The position numbers and the translations under genes are program-made. A stretch of 64,000 nucleotides of DNA from Thalassospira sp. MCCC 1A03138 (lineage in GTDB: Bacteria; Pseudomonadota; Alphaproteobacteria; Rhodospirillales; Thalassospiraceae). The stretch is taken from contig NZ_JFJY01000009.1 in NCBI RefSeq assembly GCF_002115785.1, positions 1-64,000 of the forward strand, read 5' to 3'. The notes beneath the pieces were generated by a model. It was not told the DNA's origin and ran no database searches. It was given only the letters and a program-made list of their open reading frames with translations. Below, in pieces: positions 56,541-64,000 of this stretch. Within the stretch, counting starts at the first letter, position 1. The number at the start of each line of letters is the position of its first letter.

Positions 56541-57407
56541 TTACAGCGATCAGCATCCCTTCCGATTCTATCTCCTGTACGACTAATGGACCCAAAGCCA
56601 TAACCCCGAATTATGACAACTCTGCAATCGATGCGTTGAGCTCATTGCGTGCGGGGGCGGGAGGAGAAGAGGAGTGATCGAGCGTTTTGTGTGTGCGACT
56701 TACCCGAATCGATGAACAGTGTTTCAATTCAGCCTGCAACTACCCTTCAAAGAAAGAGGCGGACGATGTCCGGGAAAGCTGAATCGCGCATCAGCGATGC
56801 AGTCAAATCAGAATCAGCAGACCGCGCTCGTCTGAGTACATCAGCCAAAAACCGGATTTCCTGCAATCCGGGAAGTCCCGACGAACCCGGGGCTTCGGCA
56901 TCCTCGCCAACGGAGCGCAGATCCGCTGCCTTCCGTCTCATGACCTGCTCCGGTCACTTCCGTCCATGGCGGCACTTCCCGCATCCAACGAAGCCCGGAT
57001 AAACCTCGGGCATTAGCAGCCATCCTCGCAACAGACAGCCTTCGGCCCCACTCCGGTCACGTTTGGCAATGGCGGCACTTCGCGGTAACCACCGAGGTCC
57101 AGACAAACTCCGGGCGTACGGCCCCCATTGGTCCACCATCGACGGCCCACGCTCAATGCTGCCCGCTGCTGCCATTGCTGCCGCTCCCGGCAAATTTAAT
57201 GCTCCCTCTCCAACAAGACGCACCTCTCCCGTCATGACAAATGATCGGGTTAGTCCCCCAGTCCTAATCCTCGGGCAGAATGCCGCCATAATGGCTCCGC
57301 CATCCGCCGCCCCGTATCCTGCGGGGCACCCCGCCGCCCTGCCCGTGTCTGTGTCCGCGTCTTTGCCGCTGCATCCTGATCACCTCTTTCATCCGGCCCC
57401 AAACGCA
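56541..57407. other. Non-coding region with degenerate repeats
   Basis: The gap from 56541 to 57614 is 1.07 kb and holds no gene I can support. It contains repeat copy 2 (56601) and, at about 56840-57160, GC-rich sequence with a period of 103 bp. For example, CTCCGGTCAC occurs at 56948 and 57051, and ATGGCGGCACTTC at 56966 and 57069. Open frames here have no codon bias or domain and are treated as chance. The unit does not match any family I recognise. Confidence 0.5.
56601..56690 (+). repeat. Intergenic repeat, copy 2 (right side of the sugar region)
   Basis: Carries the same 19-mer TAACCCCGAATTATGACAA as 38219-38237, then diverged but similarly ordered sequence (GGGGGCG, AGTGAT). This copy lacks the hairpin of copy 1. 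Together they flank the sugar uptake region in the same orientation. Confidence 0.6.
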
Positions 57408-57440
57408 AAAACCCGCGAGGCACAAGGCCTTGCGGGTTTC
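57408..57440 (-). terminator. Terminator downstream of the tRNA gene
   Basis: An AAACCCGC...GCGGGTTT stem with inner AGG/CCT pairs. On the minus strand GCGGGTTTTTGCG gives a U-run. A second stem-loop without a U-run lies closer to the tRNA (57543-57571). Confidence 0.65.
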
Positions 57441-57614
57441 GGTCCGGGTGCATTTCTCCCGTTGACTTTTCTCTTATGCCACAAACAAAAGAACAAATCA
57501 AGAACTTTTACGAAAAATATGGTAGGCATTTTAGGGGAAATGTGCCCCACGACGCATGTTTTCGTGGGGCATCTTTGCCATAAACCGTTTATAATAAACG
57601 ATTATTTTTATGGA

Positions 57615-57691
57615 TGGTAGGCCCGGAGGGACTTGAACCCCCAACCAGACCGTTATGAGCGGTCGGCTCTAACCAATTGAGCTACGGGCCC
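57615..57691 (-). tRNA. tRNA-Ile2 (anticodon CAT)
   Basis: This is a 77-nt cloverleaf with encoded CCA. The anticodon loop is CTCATAA with a GACCG/CGGTC stem. The acceptor stem is GGGCCCG. Base pairs C4-G69 and C5-G68 are those recognised by TilS lysidine synthetase, so the CAT anticodon is read as isoleucine-2 rather than elongator methionine. The G1-U72 wobble is slightly unusual. The gene follows rpoD on the same strand after a terminator hairpin. Confidence 0.85.
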
Positions 57692-57709
57692 CCAAAGGGG
57701 AATAGAAAA

Positions 57710-57735
57710 GACCGCGCCAATTGTCTGGCGCGGTC
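57710..57735 (-). terminator. rpoD terminator
   Basis: GACCGCGCCA (57710-57719) pairs perfectly with TGGCGCGGTC (57726-57735), followed on the minus strand by TTTTC. It ends the yqeY-dnaG-rpoD transcript. Confidence 0.85.
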
Positions 57736-57787
57736 CGAAAACTAGCGATTTTCGGGCCAAGGTCAAGCCCGAACGTCGCAAGATTTT

Positions 57788-59863
57788 TTAATAATCGAGG
57801 AACGAACGCAATTTGCGCGAGCGCGACGGATGCTTGAGCTTGCGCAGCGCCTTTGCCTCGATCTGACGGATACGTTCGCGGGTCACGGAGAACTGCTGAC
57901 CAACCTCTTCGAGGGTATGGTCGGTGTTCATCCCGATCCCGAAACGCATACGCAGAACACGTTCTTCACGCGGTGTAAGCGATGCCAGAACGCGCGTGGT
58001 GGTTTCACGCAGGTTGGCCTGGATCGCCGCATCAAGCGGCTGAACGGCGTTCTTGTCTTCGATGAAATCGCCAAGATGGCTGTCTTCCTCGTCCCCGATC
58101 GGGGTTTCGAGCGAGATCGGCTCCTTGGCGATTTTCAGAACCTTGCGAACCTTTTCAAGCGGCATCTGCAGCTTTTCTGCCAGCTCTTCCGGGGTCGGCT
58201 CGCGACCAATTTCATGCAACATCTGGCGCGAGGTACGGACCAGTTTGTTGATGGTTTCGATCATGTGAACCGGAATACGGATCGTACGGGCCTGATCGGC
58301 GATGGAACGCGTGATCGCCTGACGGATCCACCAGGTCGCATAGGTCGAGAATTTGTAACCACGGCGGTATTCAAACTTGTCCACCGCCTTCATCAGGCCG
58401 ATATTGCCTTCCTGAATAAGGTCGAGGAACTGAAGACCGCGGTTGGTATATTTTTTGGCAATCGAAATCACGAGACGCAGGTTGGCCTCGATCATTTCCT
58501 TTTTCGCACGTGCCGCTTCGCGTTCGCCCTTGTTGACGACGCCGTAAACACGGCGGAATTCACCGATCGGCAAACCGACTTCGGCCGAAACACCGCCAAC
58601 CTGTTCACGCAACTGCGCGATTTCATCCGGGTAACGTTCGATGAAAGCCTTCCAGCCCTTGCCCGGCAATTCGCTGACGCGTTCCATCCAGTTCGGGTCG
58701 AGTTCATGGCCCTGATACTGTTTGACGAAATCGGGACGCTTGATCTTGCAACGGTCTGCAAAACGCAGAAGCTTGCCTTCAAGGCCGAGCAAACGGTTGT
58801 TCAGGCCGGTCAGGTGATCAAGCAGCTCCTCGATCCGGAAGTTGTTCAGATGAACATCTTCCATCAGATCAACCATCTCGCCCTTCAGCTTGGCATACCG
58901 CTTTTCGGTCGCAGCCGGAACGGTTTCACCCTTGTTCATCGCGACAAGGCGCTGTTCCTGTGCCTTGTGCAATTTCTCATAGGTTTTGGCGATCAGTTCG
59001 AACTTCTCAAGAACCTGCTCGGTCAGTTCCTCTTCCATTTTGGAAAGTGAAACGTTGACCTGTTCGTTCTCGTCATCGTCCTCATCGTCACCATCACCTT
59101 CGCCTTCAGAACCCTCGGAATCTTCGTCCGACTCTTCTTCGTCGTCGTCCTCTTCTTCCTCGTCGCTGGCGGGCGCACCGGTCGGTTCTGGCGTTTCGGT
59201 TTCGGCTTCTTCGTCTTCGTCGGCATCGGTTTCGACGGCGGCTGCCTCGAAATCATCGCCTTCGGTTTCTTCGGCTTCGTCACCTTCTGCGGCTGCAATT
59301 TCCGCATCCGGACCACCACCATAGGTGGTTTCCAGATCGATCACATCGCGAAGCAGAAGATTGCCAGCCTGAAGCTGATCATGCCAATTGACGATCGCGC
59401 GAATGGTCAGCGGGGATTCGCAAATCCCGCCAATCATCATGTCACGGCCAGCCTCGATACGTTTGGCAATGGCAATTTCGCCCTCGCGCGACAGCAGCTC
59501 GACGCTGCCCATTTCACGCAGATACATACGGACCGGATCATCGGTACGGCCAACATCATCTTCAGAGATATTGCCGCTCGGATCCGAGTCTTTCTCGTCA
59601 TCGTCGTCCGAGTCGTCCCCATCTTCACCATCGATAACGTTGATGCCCATCTCGTTGAGATTGCTCATCACGTCTTCGATCTGTTCGGAGGAAAAATGCT
59701 CCGACGGCAAGGCGGCGTTCAATTCATCGACCGAGATGTGGCCTTTCTCTTTGCCCTTGGCAATGAGCTTCTTGATGGCCGCTTTATATGTATCGAGAAG
59801 AGGTCCGTCTGCGGTTTCAGAAGAGTTCTTTTTCTCTTCAGCGTTCGAAGTCTTAGACGACAT
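57788..59863 (-). CDS. rpoD: RNA polymerase primary sigma factor (sigma-70)
   Basis: This 691-residue sigma factor has region 1.1 at the N terminus and a region 1.2 [16 protein letters not shown] at about residues 109-124. A long non-conserved region follows, then the conserved 2-4 block ([28 protein letters not shown]; region 4.2 ends in [20 protein letters not shown]). Residues about 187-268 form a very acidic stretch, nearly all Glu/Asp with Ser/Gly from 233 on. The rest is standard. It follows dnaG as in the macromolecular synthesis operon. Confidence 0.97.
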   Translation of the reverse strand: MSSKTSNAEEKKNSSETADGPLLDTYKAAIKKLIAKGKEKGHISVDELNAALPSEHFSSEQIEDVMSNLNEMGINVIDGEDGDDSDDDDEKDSDPSGNISEDDVGRTDDPVRMYLREMGSVELLSREGEIAIAKRIEAGRDMMIGGICESPLTIRAIVNWHDQLQAGNLLLRDVIDLETTYGGGPDAEIAAAEGDEAEETEGDDFEAAAVETDADEDEEAETETPEPTGAPASDEEEEDDDEEESDEDSEGSEGEGDGDDEDDDENEQVNVSLSKMEEELTEQVLEKFELIAKTYEKLHKAQEQRLVAMNKGETVPAATEKRYAKLKGEMVDLMEDVHLNNFRIEELLDHLTGLNNRLLGLEGKLLRFADRCKIKRPDFVKQYQGHELDPNWMERVSELPGKGWKAFIERYPDEIAQLREQVGGVSAEVGLPIGEFRRVYGVVNKGEREAARAKKEMIEANLRLVISIAKKYTNRGLQFLDLIQEGNIGLMKAVDKFEYRRGYKFSTYATWWIRQAITRSIADQARTIRIPVHMIETINKLVRTSRQMLHEIGREPTPEELAEKLQMPLEKVRKVLKIAKEPISLETPIGDEEDSHLGDFIEDKNAVQPLDAAIQANLRETTTRVLASLTPREERVLRMRFGIGMNTDHTLEEVGQQFSVTRERIRQIEAKALRKLKHPSRSRKLRSFLDY

Positions 59864-59980
59864 CTATTCCCCGTTTCCCGCTGGGTACAGTTCGTACCGT
59901 TGTTGTCCCAAGCACTGTTTTGCTCAGCGCAAATCACAAATAGCCCGAACGCCGATCCCGCACACAAACGCATGCATCGA

Positions 59981-61873
59981 TCAGTCGTCGAGCTTAAACA
60001 CTTTTTCCCGGCGCCGGGCCAGATCGTCGCGTCTATGCGAAAATCTTTCCCATTCTTCCTCGCTGATATCTGCTGCCAACTGTCGGACGGCGTATTTTGC
60101 CTCTTCGTCCTCCAGGGAGCTTACAGCCATAGAAAAAACCTGTTCCCAACCCGCGCGAGCCCGTTCGAGCGGCGTTTCGGGCCTAGCGAAAGCGGCGTGC
60201 GCCAAAATATCCGCACCTACCACCCGCAAAACTGTCTCTGACAGCCCGTCGCGCTCCAAATGGGCCTTGATTGCGTCGGAATCAAGTCCGGGATCACCGT
60301 CAAGGAGCTTTAAGACGGCACGACGAAGATTGTCAAGTTCGGAGTCAGCACAAGAGTAGATTCCGAGCCGTTCGCCAACATCATCATGCAAATGCGGATG
60401 ATTGATCAGCGTCACCAGCAAAATGCAATCCTGTACGCTCCGTCGCTTATGCATGGGCGGACGCAACATCCCCGGAACAGCTTTGCCCGCAGGTTCCCAG
60501 AAATAGTCTTTTTTTCCGCCTTTGCCACCCCTTGCAAATTTTTTGTTCTGGTATGTCCCACTACTGCGCGCGGTGCGCCCTGCTCCGCCTGTGGTACGAT
60601 CCCCCTTAAACAACTGCCAGATACGATCACGAAACATCGACTGGTATTGCGATCTGACGGCATCATCACCGATTGCCGAAATGCGTTTCTGAATATCGGC
60701 CTCAAGGGCGGCACGACGTTCCGGTGTATCGGTTACCCGCCCGGCAACCTCCATACGCCAGACCAGTTCGGCCAGCGGCACCGCCATATCGAGGATCTTG
60801 CGGAAATTGGCAAAACCGTTTGCCCCGGCCATCAGACTATCGGGATCCTCGCCCTCTGGCAGGATGGAAAACAACAATGATTTGCCCGGACGCAGGATCG
60901 GAAGCGCACGTTCCGCGGCACGCACCGCCGCGCGCTTACCCGCGGCATCACCATCAAGGCACAGGATCGGCTCGTTGGTCATTTTCCAAAGCTCGCCGAT
61001 CTGCTCCTCTGTGACCGCTGTTCCCAACGGAGCCACTGCCCCGCGGAACCCGGCCCGATGCAGTGCGATCACATCCATGTAACCCTCGGTCACAATGATC
61101 GGCGCATCCTGCTGGCTGGCTTCACGTGCCTGTGGCAAACCATAAAGCAGCTGCCCCTTATGAAACAAAGGTGTATCAGGGCTATTCAGATACTTTGGTT
61201 TGGTGTCCCCCATGACACGCCCGCCAAAAGCGACGACCCTGCCACGCCGATCAAGGATCGGAAACATCACGCGCCCACGGAATCGGTCATAGGTCTGGCG
61301 TCCCTGGTCTTCGGGCTCGATCAGAAGCCCCGCCTCGATCATCAGGGACTCGTCAAACTCTTCGCGCTTGAGGGCAGCCTTGAGCGCGCCGCGATTATCG
61401 GGGGCAAAGCCCAGTCGAAAATCGGCAATCGTTTTGTCATCAAGCCCGCGACGGCGAAAATATTCAAGTCCTTCGCGGCCTTCGGGCATATGAAGCACGC
61501 GTTCGTAAAACACACAAGCTGCTTCCATCACTTCGTAAAGTGTCTTCGCCTTTTTTTCACGTTCCTGGGCTTCACGGGATGGTTTGGGAACATCCATGCC
61601 GACCTGATTGGCCAGCACTTCGACTGCCTCGACAAAGGTCAGGCCACGCGTATTCATTACGAAACTGATCACGTCGCCATGCGCGCCACAGCCAAAGCAG
61701 TGATAAAAACCCTTTTGTTCGTTGACCGTGAAAGACGGGGATTTTTCGGAATGGAACGGACACAGACCAGAATATTCCCGGCCGCGTTTGATCAGCTTCA
61801 CCGACGTCCCGACAATATCCGCCAGTCCGACGCGCGCCCGCAGATCGTCAAGAAACGACTGGGGAAAGCTCAT
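59981..61873 (-). CDS. dnaG: DNA primase
   Basis: This is a 630-residue primase. The N-terminal CHC2-type zinc site has Cys38, His41, Cys59, Cys62. The TOPRIM catalytic domain has the EGYMD motif, and a C-terminal helicase-binding region has a basic linker. It makes RNA primers at the replication fork. It lies between yqeY and rpoD, the conserved order of this operon. Confidence 0.97.
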   Translation of the reverse strand: MSFPQSFLDDLRARVGLADIVGTSVKLIKRGREYSGLCPFHSEKSPSFTVNEQKGFYHCFGCGAHGDVISFVMNTRGLTFVEAVEVLANQVGMDVPKPSREAQEREKKAKTLYEVMEAACVFYERVLHMPEGREGLEYFRRRGLDDKTIADFRLGFAPDNRGALKAALKREEFDESLMIEAGLLIEPEDQGRQTYDRFRGRVMFPILDRRGRVVAFGGRVMGDTKPKYLNSPDTPLFHKGQLLYGLPQAREASQQDAPIIVTEGYMDVIALHRAGFRGAVAPLGTAVTEEQIGELWKMTNEPILCLDGDAAGKRAAVRAAERALPILRPGKSLLFSILPEGEDPDSLMAGANGFANFRKILDMAVPLAELVWRMEVAGRVTDTPERRAALEADIQKRISAIGDDAVRSQYQSMFRDRIWQLFKGDRTTGGAGRTARSSGTYQNKKFARGGKGGKKDYFWEPAGKAVPGMLRPPMHKRRSVQDCILLVTLINHPHLHDDVGERLGIYSCADSELDNLRRAVLKLLDGDPGLDSDAIKAHLERDGLSETVLRVVGADILAHAAFARPETPLERARAGWEQVFSMAVSSLEDEEAKYAVRQLAADISEEEWERFSHRRDDLARRREKVFKLDD

Positions 61874-61962
61874 GATTGTCCCGATCCCGTGATCATGTTG
61901 ATACCAAATCCCATCCTACCCTTTTATTGTTCCAATGTCTGGAATCCGGGCTTAGGGACGAC

Positions 61963-61994
61963 GAAAGCCGGACGATTTTACACGCCCGGCTTCC
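61963..61994 (-). terminator. Stem-loop between yqeY and dnaG
   Basis: GAAAGCCGG (61963-61971) pairs with CCGGCTTCC (61986-61994, one wobble). No U-run follows. It is probably an intercistronic stabiliser or partial terminator. Confidence 0.4.
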
Positions 61995-62017
61995 ATAAAA
62001 AATAGCTATTCTCGAAA

Positions 62018-62473
62018 TCAACCGAGAAGTTTTTTCGCAACACCACCGGCTTTGCCGAAATCCATGCAACTGGCATATTTTTCGCGAAGCGCCGCCATCG
62101 TCCGGCCCATATCCTTCAGGCAGGTTGCGCCAAGGTCAGTCACAACCCCCTTAACAGCTGCCTCGATTTCTTCATCGGACATCTGTTTGGGCAGGAACCG
62201 TTCAATCACGCCGATCTCGGCGGCTTCCTGTGCCGCAAGTTCGGGACGATTGCCCTTGGTGTACATTTCAATACTTTCGCGACGCTGTTTAACCATCGCC
62301 TGCAGCAGGGTCAGGATTTCCTCGTCGGAAATGCCATCGGTGTTCCCCTCGCCGCGTGCCGCAATATCGCGTTCCTTGAGTGCAGCCAGGATCAGGCGCA
62401 CGGTAGTTACGGATACGGCATCCTTCGCAAGGACGGCCTTTTTCAAAGCGTCTGTAAGCTGCGATCGCAGCAT
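62018..62473 (-). CDS. GatB/YqeY-domain protein
   Basis: This 151-residue protein is made of a YqeY domain (MLRSQLTDALKKAVLAKD opening; helical bundle resembling the tRNA-binding tail of GatB). The cellular role is not settled; it may aid tRNA-dependent amidation. The ATG at 62473 gives the normal family length; the frame extends 18 codons further upstream with no support. It is often found upstream of dnaG in alphaproteobacteria. Confidence 0.88.
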   Translation of the reverse strand: MLRSQLTDALKKAVLAKDAVSVTTVRLILAALKERDIAARGEGNTDGISDEEILTLLQAMVKQRRESIEMYTKGNRPELAAQEAAEIGVIERFLPKQMSDEEIEAAVKGVVTDLGATCLKDMGRTMAALREKYASCMDFGKAGGVAKKLLG

Positions 62474-62838
62474 GGCTTGTCTCTGATTCTGTGGAAGAAA
62501 GGAGCGAACATACCCCAAAAGCGCCATCTAGGCAAAGAAAACCTCATCAAATAAGTTATTGATTTTAAAAGATAAATAAAAGTTTGGATGTATCCTTGAC
62601 AGGGCGTTACGACTCCCGTAGACATCCGCCAATTTGCCTGCCGGGATGAGGTTTTTACCCGCTTTCAGCATATTGTACCGACGTCTTTTGGCGTTCTGGT
62701 AGATGCGACTGGGGATACCTTGCCATGTCCGCATGCCCGATATGCAGGGGAATTGGGCCGTTTTTCTCGGCCTGCTCGTAATTATTATATATAAAGACTC
62801 CGTGTCTCACCGTGGAAAGATCGAAAGGACATTCGCCA
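62474..62838. other. Divergent promoter region between yqeY and carA
   Basis: A 365-bp gap with no credible gene. On the plus strand TTGACA (62596-62601) stands 17 bp before TAGACA (62619-62624), a fair sigma-70 promoter. A TATATA stretch near 62786-62795 is a second candidate -10 for carA. No pyrimidine- or arginine-type operator was recognised. Confidence 0.35.
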
Positions 62839-64000
62839 ATGTCAGCGCCCACGCACACCCCGCCTCCTGGTGCTTCTGCCGTTCTGGTACTTGCCGATGG
62901 TTCTGTTTTCTGGGGACGAGGCGTCGGCGCCCGAGGAGAGGTGGTTGGTGAAGTCTGCTTCAACACCTCGATCACGGGCTATCAGGAAATCATGACCGAC
63001 CCGTCCTATGCCGGGCAGATGATCACTTTTACTTTCCCCCATATCGGCAATGTCGGCACCAATGACGAGGATATCGAAAACACCACCCCCGTCGCCCTTG
63101 GCTGCATCCTGCGCCAGGACATTACCGAGCCGTCAAACTATCGCGCACAGGGTCATTTCAATGACTGGCTGGCAAAGCATGGCCGGATCGGCATTGCCGG
63201 TATTGATACCCGCCGCCTGACCAAACGCATCCGTAGCGAAGGCGCTCCGAACGGCGTGATCTGCCACAACCCGGATGGCAAGTTCGATATCGATGCCCTG
63301 ATCGCCAAGGCCAATGAATGGCCGGGCCTGGAGGGCATGGACCTTGCCAAGGACAATAGCTGCACCGAGGGTTATGACTGGGATCAGACCCTTTGGACCC
63401 GCGAAGGCGGTTATGGCGAACTTGGCAATGCCAAACACCATGTTGTTGCCATCGATTACGGTGTGAAACGCAACATTCTGCGTAATCTTGCCGCGCTTGA
63501 ATGCAAAGTATCGGTTGTTCCGGCAACGACGTCCGCCGAAGAAATCCTTGCGATGAACCCGGATGGGGTCTTCCTTTCGAACGGCCCTGGCGATCCGGCT
63601 GCGACCGGCGAATATGCGGTTCCGACCATTAAAAAACTGATCGCCAGCGGCAAACCGGTTTTCGGTATCTGCCTTGGTCATCAGATGATGGCGCTCGCCC
63701 TTGGTGCGAAAACCAAAAAGATGGATGTCGGTCATCGCGGTGCGAACCACCCGGTAAAGGACACCACAACCGGTGTCGTGGAAATCACCAGCCAGAACCA
63801 CGGCTTTGTCGTCGACAAGGACAGCCTGCCCGACAATGTCGAAGCAACGCACTTCTCGCTGTTTGACGGATCCCTTGCCGGGCTTCGCCTGAAAGACAAA
63901 CCGGTCTTTGCGGTTCAGTACCATCCCGAAGCATCCCCGGGGCCGCACGATAGCCATTACCTGTTCAAACGTTTCGTTGGCCTGATCGAAGACGCGAAAG
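62839..64000 (+). CDS. carA: Carbamoyl-phosphate synthase small subunit (3' end cut by window)
   Basis: The first 387 residues are seen, close to the full length of CarA. The N-terminal CarA domain begins at ASAVLVLADGSVFWGRG. The C-terminal class I glutamine amidotransferase has the nucleophile Cys278 (GICLGHQ) and the catalytic His362/Glu364 (YHPEA). It releases ammonia from glutamine for CarB to make carbamoyl phosphate for arginine and pyrimidine synthesis. The ATG at 62839 follows AAAGGA by ten bases. Only the last few codons should be missing. Confidence 0.95.
   Translation, partial: MSAPTHTPPPGASAVLVLADGSVFWGRGVGARGEVVGEVCFNTSITGYQEIMTDPSYAGQMITFTFPHIGNVGTNDEDIENTTPVALGCILRQDITEPSNYRAQGHFNDWLAKHGRIGIAGIDTRRLTKRIRSEGAPNGVICHNPDGKFDIDALIAKANEWPGLEGMDLAKDNSCTEGYDWDQTLWTREGGYGELGNAKHHVVAIDYGVKRNILRNLAALECKVSVVPATTSAEEILAMNPDGVFLSNGPGDPAATGEYAVPTIKKLIASGKPVFGICLGHQMMALALGAKTKKMDVGHRGANHPVKDTTTGVVEITSQNHGFVVDKDSLPDNVEATHFSLFDGSLAGLRLKDKPVFAVQYHPEASPGPHDSHYLFKRFVGLIEDAK

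Noticed and set aside
56649..57620. Open frames of 117 and 185 codons in the gap before the tRNA
   Set aside because: Pro/Ser/Arg-rich with no domain, overlapping degenerate repeats and a terminator; the longer one runs into the tRNA gene. Treated as chance.
57615..57691. Elongator tRNA-Met
   Set aside because: The anticodon CAT fits both, but C4-G69 and C5-G68 are the TilS identity pairs, favouring tRNA-Ile2.
57830..59050. A 406-codon open frame antisense to rpoD
   Set aside because: rpoD is certain here. The antisense frame is open because of the GC-skewed codon positions and has no ribosome binding site or recognisable domain.
63133..63957. A 274-codon open frame antisense to carA
   Set aside because: The carA frame has all catalytic motifs of a glutamine amidotransferase. 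The antisense frame has none.

Overview
The window looks like a chromosomal segment of a facultatively denitrifying alphaproteobacterium. Evidence is the yqeY-dnaG-rpoD block with carA divergent to it, the NNR/FNR-type boxes, and the nirS-type nitrite reductase locus. Gene content and style resemble marine Rhodospirillales such as Thalassospira, but this is an impression, not a search result. Codon and base usage look even across the window, and no insertion sequence, phage gene or CRISPR array was seen.

Layout. (1) 1-7.1 kb: a catabolic cluster with the start of an aldehyde-dehydrogenase-like gene, a ThDP-dependent acetolactate-synthase-like enzyme, a FadR-type GntR regulator, a beta-hydroxyacid dehydrogenase, a TRAP carboxylate transporter in the order P-M-Q, and a NIPSNAP protein. 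(2) 7.2-10.2 kb: three Crp/Fnr regulators without an Fe-S cysteine cluster, and a two-domain CbiX/SirB-like chelatase, all leftward. (3) 10.2-19.4 kb: nirS-E-C-F-D-L-G-H-J-N, i.e. cytochrome cd1 nitrite reductase and the complete heme d1 pathway. (4) 19.4-26.0 kb, leftward: norCB-QDEF (NO reductase and its assembly factors) and ric (di-iron repair protein). (5) 26.2-28.9 kb: ubiTUV for oxygen-independent ubiquinone synthesis. (6) 29.1-37.9 kb, leftward: nosRZDFYLX for N2O reduction. (7) 38.4-56.5 kb: sugar uptake and catabolism, with two complete CUT2/ribose-type ABC systems, one orphan binding protein, an oxidoreductase, an epimerase, a LacI regulator, an SMP-30 lactonase and a NarL-type two-component pair. 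(8) 57.4-64 kb: tRNA-Ile2 (CAT), rpoD, dnaG, yqeY and carA (cut by the window edge).

How it works together. Region 2-6 is a nearly complete nitrite-to-N2 module: NirS makes NO, NorCB makes N2O, NosZ makes N2. Ric repairs NO damage, the chelatase and NirE feed siroheme into heme d1, and UbiTUV keep the quinone pool supplied without oxygen. No nitrate reductase is present here. A consistent set of FNR/NNR palindromes precedes each block. TTGAC-N4-GTCAA stands before norC, ric and chelatase/nirS, TTGAT-N4-ATCAA before nirS, and hybrids before ubiT and nosR.

The most interesting observation is a seventh such box between the convergent ubiV and nosX genes, where no protein gene could use it. It is followed at the right spacing by a -10 element, then by about 77 nt that fold into a hairpin with a CU-rich loop and an intrinsic terminator. 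This reads as an undescribed NO/anoxia-controlled small RNA (28956-29032, minus strand). All functional assignments are from reading the sequence; no database search was run.
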